From contig CAZEAC010000032.1 of assembly GCA_964510065.1 (NCBI GenBank), forward strand, positions 1-47,338: 47,338 nt of DNA. Direction: 5' to 3'. A program made the translations under genes and the position numbers. Below, one piece after another: positions 34,762-42,422 of the stretch. This stretch comes from CAZEAC01 sp964510065 (GTDB lineage Bacteria > Bdellovibrionota_C > UBA2361 > CAIXSY01). The notes under the pieces are model-generated. The model was not told the origin of the DNA. It ran no database searches and worked only from the letters and a program-made list of their open reading frames with translations. Each line of letters starts with the position of its first letter. Position 1 is the first letter of the stretch.

Positions 34762-35619
34762 CTAACTTCTGGTAATCGGAACTGTTCCTTTGATGCTAAT
34801 ATCAATCGGCCCTACGAGGGGCTCATGAACCGCCTCGCCGTCGACCTGTACACGCAATGGAGTATCACATTCGATCCTAATTTGTTCGGCACTTTGCGCT
34901 TGCGCACGCCATGGTGAGAATCGCGGAACGAGTGCTCCCATATACGTAAAAATTGTCTTGATAGGTACCAGCTCTATCTTCTTATCGAAGGGGTTGCTCA
35001 GCAAATTACTTCGACCAAGTCCCATAATGCTTTGAATATTGGCAATAAGGAGCCCTCGCAAATCGCTAAACTCCTGCGGCGAGATCGGCCCTTCAGCATT
35101 AAGGCTCACGCGCACATTGGGAATGCCCACCTTTAGATTTCGCAACGACGCTCGTGCAAATAGTGCACGGTTATAAAGAACACTATGACGCCCCCTCTCG
35201 ATTCGCGCGCGTCGCATCTGATCAAAACTTCTTACAACTTCGGCATCAAATCCAAAAGAACAGTAATTTGAAAAAATTCGCTCATAGCTTTGAGCTTTAA
35301 GCGTCCAAAGCGAGAGCGGAGCGGTGGGGAGCTTTGCGAATAGATTTAACGCCCCGGCGACATCATCAATGTGGAAAAGCATACGTGTTCCACACTCACG
35401 TGCCAGATCATTCCCAGTGCCAAGCGGCCATATGCCAAATCGGACATCGGTACCGACATATGCCGCCAAAGCCGAAGAAATTGTTCCGTCACCGCCGGCT
35501 ACGAGCACTGCTTGAGCATGACGAAATCGCGTCAACGTCTCCGAAAACGTCGCCGAATCAAGAGCCTGGACTTCGCCCTTTTCCGGCGCATGCCGGAAGT
35601 AAGTCACTAAGCGCTGCAA
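34762..35619 (-). CDS. Diacylglycerol/lipid kinase (YegS/DagK-like), 5' end uncertain
   Basis: 285 residues from the first conventional start, a TTG at 35619. The lipid-kinase motifs are AGGDGTISSAL (about 41-51) and PLGTGNDLAREC (about 65-76). The C-terminal beta domain ends near VDGEAV. The enzyme transfers phosphate to a lipid such as diacylglycerol. In frame upstream of this TTG, codons 35620-35679 read LVNPHSGGGRGRD, the family's normal N-terminal nucleotide motif, but contain no ATG, GTG or TTG before a stop at 35680. The real protein probably starts upstream on a rare codon, or the start was lost. It is convergent with msrB and divergent from the pyruvyl-transferase-family gene. Confidence 0.85.
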   Translation of the reverse strand: MQRLVTYFRHAPEKGEVQALDSATFSETLTRFRHAQAVLVAGGDGTISSALAAYVGTDVRFGIWPLGTGNDLARECGTRMLFHIDDVAGALNLFAKLPTAPLSLWTLKAQSYERIFSNYCSFGFDAEVVRSFDQMRRARIERGRHSVLYNRALFARASLRNLKVGIPNVRVSLNAEGPISPQEFSDLRGLLIANIQSIMGLGRSNLLSNPFDKKIELVPIKTIFTYMGALVPRFSPWRAQAQSAEQIRIECDTPLRVQVDGEAVHEPLVGPIDISIKGTVPITRS

Positions 35620-35732
35620 GAGATCCCTGCCTCGTCCACCACCGCTATGCGGATTTACTAGACAAACTGTTTTCGTAAGCTACGGGCTCCAAAGATTGAA
35701 ATTTCTCGAATAATCTGGGATCGTGTTGTTAT

Positions 35733-37025
35733 ATGAATAGCATAGCGCATCGCCCGATTCGTTCAATTGGAATATATGGCTCTTCCTCCGGAAGAAATGC
35801 CGGCGACGCCGCGCTGATTGCAGGAATCATGGAGGGAATTGACCAGGAGTTTGGAACCCGGCTTCTCTATGAGATTCCAACCTATCGCCCCGACTATATT
35901 TGGTACAACTACGAACCACGTACTCGTCCCGCGTCGATGCTCCCGTGGCACGGATCGGTCGGAATGTTTGGAGTTCCAACGTACCGCTCTTTCAAGCGAT
36001 GCGATCTCAATATCGTGTACGACAACATGCTTTTCGATAAGAAACTCTTTAACCCACTGTTTAATTACATGCCGGCCGTCTGGTGGTATTTCACCAAGCA
36101 GCGCGAGTCGGGGCAGCGACTTGGAATGTACAACGTAGGCTGCGGCCCAGTAACCACTGAACGCGGCCGGTGCATGCTTAAGGAGATCGCTGATGTTTGC
36201 GACTTTATCACTGTTCGCGACAGCGACTCGCGTGAACTCTTAAAAGAGGTTGGCTGCACACACCAGAGGATTCTCGTTACCGCGGACGCAGCGCTTACCG
36301 TACAGCCTGCGCCAAAGGAGCGAGTTGAGCAGATACTTAAAGCTTCGGGCATTGAACCCGGCACTGAGCTTCTCGCGGTTAACGTTAACTCTTATATTGG
36401 AAGCTGGTCTGGAACCAAGGGCGGCTCCGTTGATGCGAAAACGTTTGTGCGAATTTATGGCGAAGCGTTAAGCGCACTGCAAGAAGAGCTTAAGGTCCCG
36501 CTCGTGTTTTGCGCCACCCAGCATAGTGATGTCGCAATTACTGAAATGGTACGACGCGCGGTGCGCTCGATTCACAAGAATTACCTGATAACGAATCAGA
36601 CTTACAATCACGCCGAGATGAAGGGAGTCCTCGGTAGCATGAGCTTCCTTTTCGGCATGCGGCTACATGCCAATATTCTGGGTACCTCGATGACCACGCC
36701 GGCGGTTGCGCTCTCATTTCAAAAGAAGGTATCCAGCTACTACAAAGAGCTTAATCTTGCGCAGAACATACTTTCCTTTGATAACTTTTCAAAGGAGTCG
36801 ATAATCAAACTTGTGCGAGAGGGTTGGAATCGCCGCCATGAAATCCGTGCGCATCTTCAGAAGCGGATTCCAGAACTTCAAAGTCGGAGCCTCGTAGCGG
36901 CAGCAGTGGTACACTCTCTTTCCAATGGAGCCTCTGGCGAAGCCTCGATAGAACATGGAGCTAGGCTCCTCGCCAAACTTACTGAGCGCGAGGCTGCTTC
37001 GGCACCGTTGGCGGCGGCGGTTTGA
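35733..37025 (+). CDS. Polysaccharide pyruvyl transferase family protein
   Basis: 430 residues. It begins with IYGSSSGRNAGDAALIAGI and has DFITVRDSDSRELLKEVGC, VTADAALTV, FLFGMRLHANILGTSM and TPAVALSFQKKV, the order typical of WcaK/CsaB-like proteins. Members add ketal-pyruvate to, or otherwise modify, surface polysaccharides. It is cytoplasmic and has no membrane segment. A family I palindrome starts 5 bases after the stop. It stands alone, and no polymerase gene is adjacent. A family member with a different donor is possible. Confidence 0.85.
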   Translation: MNSIAHRPIRSIGIYGSSSGRNAGDAALIAGIMEGIDQEFGTRLLYEIPTYRPDYIWYNYEPRTRPASMLPWHGSVGMFGVPTYRSFKRCDLNIVYDNMLFDKKLFNPLFNYMPAVWWYFTKQRESGQRLGMYNVGCGPVTTERGRCMLKEIADVCDFITVRDSDSRELLKEVGCTHQRILVTADAALTVQPAPKERVEQILKASGIEPGTELLAVNVNSYIGSWSGTKGGSVDAKTFVRIYGEALSALQEELKVPLVFCATQHSDVAITEMVRRAVRSIHKNYLITNQTYNHAEMKGVLGSMSFLFGMRLHANILGTSMTTPAVALSFQKKVSSYYKELNLAQNILSFDNFSKESIIKLVREGWNRRHEIRAHLQKRIPELQSRSLVAAAVVHSLSNGASGEASIEHGARLLAKLTEREAASAPLAAAV

Positions 37026-37029
37026 GCAA

Positions 37030-37194
37030 CTACTACTCTGTAACAAAAGTAACTTTTCCTTCCCCCAGCTCCCCCTCTGTGCTCTCCGTGACTCTGTGGT
37101 TTATTTTACTTCCCCAAAAAAAACCACAGAGTCACGGAGAGCACAGAGTGAGAGCCGGGAAGAAGGATAAGTTATCTCAGTTACAGTGCATTAG
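37030..37194. mobile_element. MITE-like palindromic element, family I, copy 4
   Basis: The ends CTACTACTCTGTAAC and GTTACAGTGCATTAG are inverted repeats with TA at both sides. The core hairpin is CTCTGTGCTCTCCGTGACTC with its complement, continuing to TGTGGTTT/AAACCACA. It fills the gap between the convergent pyruvyl-transferase-family and TrmB-like genes, beginning 5 bases after the first stop. Confidence 0.7.
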
Positions 37195-37228
37195 TGCTGA
37201 GCAGCTGCGGCACTACCGATTTAAATCT

Positions 37229-38011
37229 TCAATTAGTATTGTATACGGGCAGACATCGCCAAAGCGCTTCAAACAAGCTTTTTAGGCTCTCCGTGAGCGG
37301 GAGGCTTTCTATAAGAACCCCCATCATTTCCTGCTCTGTGCTGAAGACGGCAAGATATTTGTCAAATATGTTAATTTCGACTGACAAACTACAGCCCTCA
37401 AGAAGCTTCAGCTCGCGCTTCTGCGCTCGTCGTTTTCGAAAGGCAATATCGGAGTCATTCGACCGCACCAAAGCCGCCCGATAGACTATTCCCTTTCGTG
37501 CACGCCTCTCGGCATATTTCCAAAGCCAATCATTCAATTCCGGACTGCGCTTTCGAGGGAACAGATGTGCAAAATCAGCACATGCTCTAATGATTTTTTC
37601 TTTGGAAGAAAGTGTGAAGTCATAGAGTTCACGGACCCCTTGCGAACCGCGAAACATTTGAACACGGGGTATCGCAGCAAGCTTTGGCGCAAGCTGCTCA
37701 AGAGTACTTACCGAGCTGCTTAAATCAACGAGCAGATCCGCCAAGTCCTCCCGTTGCTTTGCTACTCGAGCAGGCAGCTGAATCGGCGCAAGTGCAGAAA
37801 TTCGCATGACACCACGCTCCACGACCTCACTTGCCAATCCTCTGGACAGCAATGATGCCACGAGATCATAGGTATGGCCGCGTTTGAAGCCAGCGTACTG
37901 CGCTATTCGTCCAATTGGACTTCCGGGATGCTGATACAGCGTAAGCAAGACTTTTGCTTCATCCTCGCCGAGCCCCATCCTCGTAAACAATGCATGCAAT
38001 TCTTTGAACAT
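37229..38011 (-). CDS. TrmB-family transcriptional regulator
   Basis: 260 residues. The N-terminal winged helix (MGLGEDEAKVLLTLYQHPG, SPIGRIAQYAGFKRGHTYDLVASLLSRGL) is TrmB-type. The C-terminal part (MFRGSQGVRELYDFTLSS) resembles the effector/PLD-like domain seen in TrmB-like proteins. These regulators control sugar or other metabolic genes, mainly in archaea and some bacteria. A perfect inverted repeat, TGTCACG-N4-CGTGACA, lies 8-25 bases upstream of the start, so it probably represses itself. It is divergent from csaA. Confidence 0.85.
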   Translation of the reverse strand: MFKELHALFTRMGLGEDEAKVLLTLYQHPGSPIGRIAQYAGFKRGHTYDLVASLLSRGLASEVVERGVMRISALAPIQLPARVAKQREDLADLLVDLSSSVSTLEQLAPKLAAIPRVQMFRGSQGVRELYDFTLSSKEKIIRACADFAHLFPRKRSPELNDWLWKYAERRARKGIVYRAALVRSNDSDIAFRKRRAQKRELKLLEGCSLSVEINIFDKYLAVFSTEQEMMGVLIESLPLTESLKSLFEALWRCLPVYNTN

Positions 38012-38018
38012 AAAAAAG

Positions 38019-38036
38019 TGTCACGTTTCCGTGACA
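38019..38036. promoter_or_regulatory. Candidate operator between the TrmB-like gene and csaA
   Basis: TGTCACG TTTC CGTGACA is a perfect 7-bp-arm inverted repeat. It sits immediately before the TrmB-like start codon and about 70 bases before csaA. The position suits autorepression and possibly control of csaA. Confidence 0.5.
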
Positions 38037-38055
38037 GAATTGCATCTCCAAGGGC

Positions 38056-38084
38056 TTGAGTAAAGCGCGCATTGCCTTGATACT
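38056..38084 (+). promoter_or_regulatory. Candidate promoter for csaA
   Basis: TTGAGT (38056-38061) and GATACT (38079-38084) are 17 bases apart, about 20 bases before the ATG at 38105. The operator-like palindrome lies just upstream. GGAGG at 38094-38098 is the likely ribosome site. Confidence 0.4.
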
Positions 38085-38104
38085 CTTTCTATGGAGGATG
38101 CTGT

Positions 38105-38437
38105 ATGATCACAATAGAAGACTTTCAAAAAATCGACATTCGCTGCGGAAAGATCATCAAAGTTCAAGAGTTTCCGGAGGCGCGAAAACCAGCCTACAAG
38201 CTTCTCATTGACTTCGGCCCGGAAATCGGGACCAAGAGATCATGTGCGCAGCTACCATCGAACTATAAAAGTGACGACCTCGTTGGGAGACTTATCGCTG
38301 GCGTTGTTAATTTTCCGCCACGAAAAATTGGGCCTGAAATTTCCGAGGTACTTGTGCTCGGATTCCCTGATGAAACTGGTCACGCGATTGTCGTCAGCCC
38401 TAGCCGTGAGGTTCCGCTCGGAGGAAAATTATTTTAG
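38105..38437 (+). CDS. csaA: CsaA-like tRNA-binding-domain protein
   Basis: 110 residues, exactly the CsaA size. It is one OB-fold tRNA-binding domain: IEDFQKIDIRCGKIIKVQEF, EARKPAYKLLIDFG, SCAQLPSNY, GVVNFPPRKIG and LVLGFPDE, ending in PLGGKLF. CsaA is described as an export-related chaperone and tRNA-binding dimer in the cytoplasm. GGAGG lies six bases upstream. The gene is divergent from the TrmB-like regulator. A diverged partial copy lies about 700 bp downstream. Confidence 0.93.
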   Translation: MITIEDFQKIDIRCGKIIKVQEFPEARKPAYKLLIDFGPEIGTKRSCAQLPSNYKSDDLVGRLIAGVVNFPPRKIGPEISEVLVLGFPDETGHAIVVSPSREVPLGGKLF

Positions 38438-38548
38438 TAGATGAATCAGAGAGCGCGAGCTTTGCGTGTACTTGAACTCTTGAAATTGCTTACAGCTTGA
38501 TTGCGCGCTGGCGGCCCCCATGGCGCTACCATCAATTTGAAGCGTTGC

Positions 38549-38761
38549 TTAGCGCCTCTTTGACCGTCTGGTCAAACAAAGTGCGTACTTCGCCTGTGCC
38601 CGCAAGCATGCAGATTCACTGTGCTTGCGACTTGCTTTACAGGCTGATTTAACACCTCGCAATTGGGCTCGACAGGGCGCCGCAGCGAAAACTGGTGAAC
38701 TTAAGACAAAACAACCCAGGACAACTACCGATAAGCCAATGCATTTCACAAATTTATTCAT
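38549..38761 (-). CDS. Small secreted cationic Cys-rich peptide precursor
   Basis: 70 residues from the ATG at 38761, with AGGA upstream; an earlier in-frame start at 38779 is less likely. The signal peptide ends near VFA-AAP. The mature part (about 44 residues) has four cysteines at 30, 41, 52 and 62, spaced 10, 10 and 9, and is strongly basic (many Arg/Lys, ending RRSKRR). Evenly spaced cysteines in helical sequence suggest a disulfide-linked helical hairpin. A toxin, binding peptide or envelope component are all possible. No immunity or export genes are adjacent. Confidence 0.6.
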   Translation of the reverse strand: MNKFVKCIGLSVVVLGCFVLSSPVFAAAPCRAQLRGVKSACKASRKHSESACLRAQAKYALCLTRRSKRR

Positions 38762-38939
38762 CACCAAATTCCTGTACAAAACACCGACCCTTTAACCGTA
38801 TCTCAACTTTGCGGTAAACTCCAACACAATCCTCGTCTCACCATTCGCTCGCGCATATTTGCTCTTATTTCAACCATTTAACTTAGCTGCGTCGCGACGA
38901 GCAGGCTCGTTTGTTTCGGTGATTGCGGCTTAACCTTGT

Positions 38940-39032
38940 GAAATCGGGACCAAGAGCTAATGTGCTCAACTACTATCGAATTTTAAAATTGAGAAGTTCA
39001 TCAGAAAACCTTTAGTTAGTTTCTGTCCCCCG
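38940..39032 (+). pseudogene. Degenerate csaA fragment
   Basis: Bases 38940-38992 match csaA 38222-38274 at 45 of 53 positions (GAAATCGGGACCAAGAG identical). The frame reads EIGTKS, then a stop, then CAQLLSNFKI, against EIGTKRSCAQLPSNYKS in csaA. Weaker similarity (LVSFCPP versus VVNFPP) continues to about 39032. The N- and C-terminal parts of the gene are missing. Confidence 0.55.
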
Positions 39033-39077
39033 ATAATTCTCTCAAAGAACGGGCGCACTCTTTGGCAAGGCATCCAG
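39031..39077. repeat. 47-bp diverged repeat, copy A
   Basis: It matches 41658-41704 at about 41 of 47 positions. Both copies read ERAHSL(A/P)RHP in one forward frame, suggesting remnants of the same coding sequence. Confidence 0.5.
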
Positions 39078-39523
39078 ATTCGAAACCCATGCGCTCACTA
39101 TTCTGAAAAAATGATAGAACTCAAAGAAACTTTTTTGAATGCTACCCAGCTAATTAGAAGCTTTTGAGGAATTACACGAGCGCTCAGACGCACTTCCAAG
39201 CGCTCCTCGTAACACAGGAATCGGGCGAATACTTAGTACTATTGAATGCGTCTAGATATGGAGAGCTTACAAACCCAAAGCTGGATCGAGGCCGTCGGGC
39301 CAATGTTTCCGAAGTGCCAATCCGACGTTAATAGCAATGGATTTTAAATCAATTAGTTTAAAACCTACTCCGCGCGTTTTCTGTTATTAATTTCACAGAT
39401 CCATTCTGCCGTTAGTCCCAGAAATGTGTAGACAACAAATAGGACGGGTCAACTTCTCGAAGGCAGGACCTAAAAAGGAACCCGAATAGATGCTTTGACA
39501 GCATAGCCGGCGCGACTTATAAC

Positions 39524-39599
39524 CTAGTACTCCGTAACGAAATATTCTTGCTTTAGGAAGAATTATAACGACCGATCTATTTCGTGTGCGGAGTACTAT
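39524..39599. mobile_element. Short family I-like inverted-repeat element
   Basis: The ends CTAGTACTCCGTAACG and GTGCGGAGTACTAT are inverted repeats with TA on both sides, matching the family I ends. The element is only about 70 bp and lacks the CCACAGAG core. A small inner stem (ATTCTT/AAGAAT) is present. It lies just upstream of the Ig-repeat gene. Confidence 0.5.
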
Positions 39600-39626
39600 T
39601 CATTGTAAACATTGGGAAATATCGTT

Positions 39627-41588
39627 ATGGCGCTCGGCATTGTGACGCGATCACTATTAACTGTTGTGCTGATGGCAGGCTGCATTGTTGCGAGACTGAG
39701 CTTCGCTGATTCTGTCAATTCGCCGAATATTACCATGAACGTCGACACCAACAGAAGCGCCGGTAACGGCGCGGGAAATGTGGCGGTCGCGGTGAATACG
39801 GTAACGATTGCAGAAGTGACGACCACTGAGTACAGCTCCGGCACTGGAAAGGCAATTACAATTAAGGCAAGACCCGGGTTTCAGTTTGATTCGACCTCGA
39901 ACGTGACCGCGCAAAGTACGACAATTGGACTAAATGGTGGCGCTCTGAATGCGATAGCGACGCTAACTCCGACGGGCACTGCAAACGAATCCCTTACCTT
40001 TAATTTTACCTCTGGCACTAACGCATCGGCGCAGGATGTCATTCGTATTAATGGATTGAAGATTAAGATTTTGAGCGCTGCCGGGGCCGCCGGTCCCGCG
40101 CAGACGACGATGACCCTTTCGACTTCCAGCGTTGGCGGAGCATTTAACAACCAAGGGATTGCAGCAGCTTCTATTACTAAGGGCGCGGCCGACAGGCTTG
40201 TATTTGCGAGCCAACCGGCGAACAGTGTCGCTGCCGGAGATATTTTGCCCGCGGTGAAAATTGTAGATTTTGGTGGCAATCTTATATCGAACGATCCCCG
40301 AACTATTACCTTGGCACTTCAAACAAATCCCGGAAGTGCCACGCTCCTTGGTACCGCTCAACACGATTCGACTAATGGTGTAGCGTCGTGGACCGCTGAC
40401 GACGATCTTCGCATTACGACTGCATCGAGCGGATACACGTTGCAGGCGACGCATAGCGGCGCATCGTTCCTGACCAGCGATGCGGTTGCCAGCAGTGCAT
40501 TCGACATCACGGCGGGCAATCCAGGAAGCATGGAGTTCTCAGTGCAACCTCCGACCACTGACGCTGGGGCTGATCTTATCGTTTCGGTCACCTTAAAAGA
40601 CGAATTCGGAAATTCGAGCACCACGTCAGGTGTCAATATTACGCTCGATTCTGCGGTTAACCCCGGCGGATGGCCTTTGCTTGTTGACACCAGCTTGACC
40701 AAGGCGACTGTTAATGGCGTTGCGAGTTGGGAAGCCTCGGACAATTTACGAATCACCAAGGCAATCACCGGCTATAAGCTCAGCGCTTCAGGGCTCGGTA
40801 GCCCGATTACTACAAATGCATTTGATATAATCCCGGCCGCGCCAATCCTGCTGCGCTATGTGCAGGGACCTTCAGGCGCACGCGAAAATACTGCAATCGA
40901 TCCACCGTTGACCGTTGAGGTGACGGATCTCTTCGGTAATCGCACGGAATCAACTCTCGCAATTACTCTCACGCCAAATGATTCAAGCTGTACTGACGGC
41001 ATGGTGAGCAATCAGGCGGCGGCAGTTAACGGATTGGCGACTTTCACAAACTTTGCTCTTGGCGAGCCATGTGAAGACCTGTCGTTGTTGGCGACCGGGA
41101 CGGGATTTGTCGGCGCGAGTTCAGACGAATTTACCGTAAGTGCCGAGAATGCGTTCGCGATCGCTTTGAGTACAGCACGATTCAAGCGAAACAAATTTAT
41201 TCAGTTTTCGGCATCAGGAGACTTCAATGTATCAACCGAGGCGATAGATGATCCGACAAAGAACGGCGCAAGGCTATTTGCAAAGGGCACTACTGGTACG
41301 GCTACGATTAGCCTTCCAAAAAAGCGCTGGAGCAAGGTCGGAACAACCGGCTTTCGTTTCAGCAGTGCGCGCTGCCCATCCGTCGTTGTTACTGATAAGA
41401 GCATTAGCGTGAAATGTGCGGGCCGCACGGGAAACTTGAAAGTTCCTGAGGAAGAGCTGTACCTCGCGTTATTTCTAGGTAAGGGAAACGCACAATTTTG
41501 TGGAACATGCGGTGGAACATCGGCTGGTAACGCTCTACGGCAATTCCGTCGTAATAATTGCGCAGCCCCGAGCGCATGCGCCCAATAA
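39627..41588 (+). CDS. Secreted protein with Ig-like (invasin-type) repeats
   Basis: About 653 residues from the ATG at 39627; a TTG at 39612 is in frame. It has a signal peptide (LLTVVLMAGCIVARLSFAD). After an N-terminal beta domain, at least three related units follow: RLVFASQPANSVAAGDIL, SMEFSVQPPTTDAGADL and LLRYVQGPSGARENTA, each followed by DxFGN and GVASW-type segments. The C-terminal domain has four or more Cys (CGTCGGTSAG, NNCAAPSACAQ). It is likely exported and may be an adhesin or surface structural protein. A short inverted-repeat element precedes it. Confidence 0.8.
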   Translation: MALGIVTRSLLTVVLMAGCIVARLSFADSVNSPNITMNVDTNRSAGNGAGNVAVAVNTVTIAEVTTTEYSSGTGKAITIKARPGFQFDSTSNVTAQSTTIGLNGGALNAIATLTPTGTANESLTFNFTSGTNASAQDVIRINGLKIKILSAAGAAGPAQTTMTLSTSSVGGAFNNQGIAAASITKGAADRLVFASQPANSVAAGDILPAVKIVDFGGNLISNDPRTITLALQTNPGSATLLGTAQHDSTNGVASWTADDDLRITTASSGYTLQATHSGASFLTSDAVASSAFDITAGNPGSMEFSVQPPTTDAGADLIVSVTLKDEFGNSSTTSGVNITLDSAVNPGGWPLLVDTSLTKATVNGVASWEASDNLRITKAITGYKLSASGLGSPITTNAFDIIPAAPILLRYVQGPSGARENTAIDPPLTVEVTDLFGNRTESTLAITLTPNDSSCTDGMVSNQAAAVNGLATFTNFALGEPCEDLSLLATGTGFVGASSDEFTVSAENAFAIALSTARFKRNKFIQFSASGDFNVSTEAIDDPTKNGARLFAKGTTGTATISLPKKRWSKVGTTGFRFSSARCPSVVVTDKSISVKCAGRTGNLKVPEEELYLALFLGKGNAQFCGTCGGTSAGNALRQFRRNNCAAPSACAQ

Positions 41589-41657
41589 GCCTCCGATTTT
41601 AAGTAACGAATACAGCATGGTAGCGCTTTGCAGGAGGCTGCTCCCGAGAATTTCACT

Positions 41658-41704
41658 CGATAATCTTCTCAGAGAGCGCGCGCACTCTTTGCCAAGGCAT
41701 CCAG
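41658..41704. repeat. 47-bp diverged repeat, copy B
   Basis: The second copy of the sequence at 39031-39077, lying just after the Ig-repeat gene and ending 7 bases before the convergent lipoprotein gene. The copies flank the Ig-repeat gene at both sides in the same orientation. Confidence 0.5.
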
Positions 41705-41711
41705 CGTAGCC

Positions 41712-42416
41712 TTAGACAAACGATGAATTCCAACACCATGCGACTTCCCACTTGTCGCTCGACGACTTCTCTAACTTACAGATTCGCATTGAGATATGGA
41801 TCGATGGCGTCACAAAGTAAACTACGGCCGCTGACTTGCCGTCACGAGCGTAACCCGGAGCTAGAAATTCAAAGAGAATTGGGGCATCAAAAATTTTTCC
41901 AGACCGGCGTTCGATTGCGATCTGATCTTCGCTTACCGGTGTAATCTTATCGCGTATTTGCGGAGCTTGAGCATCAAGTTCGTGTTCGAGTCCATCAGAA
42001 GGCCCTTCATCGCAATCCTCAGCACCTACGTTCCTTAGCGTAAGATTTCTCCTTAGGCTTCGCGGCAACGAATATGTGGGGTCGAGGTACCCGTCGATGT
42101 TTTCGGGCGACACAAGAAGGCAGCTCGACACGCTTTTTAAACGTACTCGTGGCTTCTCTTTGAACACTTTCGGATCATGACCAAGCACAATCGCGAGAAG
42201 ATCATAATCAGTACTTTCAAAGCTCGGCCCTGAAGGGGCTGCATATCCTTCATAAGGCGGGGGAACCGTCTCTAATAAAAATGCATTCTCAAGGTCAGCA
42301 ATACTTTCAACTTCGCTTGTTTCATTCGACGTCTGATTAGTGACTGGAACAAAAGTGCGCGCGCATGAAGTTAAAACGAAAGTCGAAAACAGCATCAAAA
42401 CCGACGATTTCTTCAT
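41712..42416 (-). CDS. Lipoprotein of unknown function
   Basis: 234 residues. The signal peptide ends in a lipobox, VLTSC, at about residues 14-18, so the mature protein is lipid-anchored. The mature part has no recognised family and contains four further cysteines (SSCLL, EDCDE, RICKL, WCWNS). It follows rpiA by 6 bases on the minus strand and is probably the last gene of the GT2-SDR-rpiA operon. Its role with rpiA is unclear, and the link may be only transcriptional. Confidence 0.75.
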   Translation of the reverse strand: MKKSSVLMLFSTFVLTSCARTFVPVTNQTSNETSEVESIADLENAFLLETVPPPYEGYAAPSGPSFESTDYDLLAIVLGHDPKVFKEKPRVRLKSVSSCLLVSPENIDGYLDPTYSLPRSLRRNLTLRNVGAEDCDEGPSDGLEHELDAQAPQIRDKITPVSEDQIAIERRSGKIFDAPILFEFLAPGYARDGKSAAVVYFVTPSIHISMRICKLEKSSSDKWEVAWCWNSSFV

Positions 42417-42422
42417 GGTTCC

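Larger units (their letters stand above)
38780..39611. other. Gene-poor region with decayed sequence
   Basis: No intact gene is seen in about 830 bases. It holds a diverged csaA fragment (38940-39032), a 47-bp repeat shared with 41658-41704, and a short inverted-repeat element (39524-39599) just before the next gene. The AT content looks higher than in the neighbouring genes. It reads as a relic of duplications and insertions. Confidence 0.5.

Noticed and set aside
8054..37150. CRISPR array from repeated CACAGAG motifs
   Set aside because: Copies are dispersed palindromes with terminal repeats, not regularly spaced with spacers, and no cas genes are present.
39072..39095. tRNA-like TTCGAAA segment
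   Set aside because: No pairing arms or acceptor stem around it.
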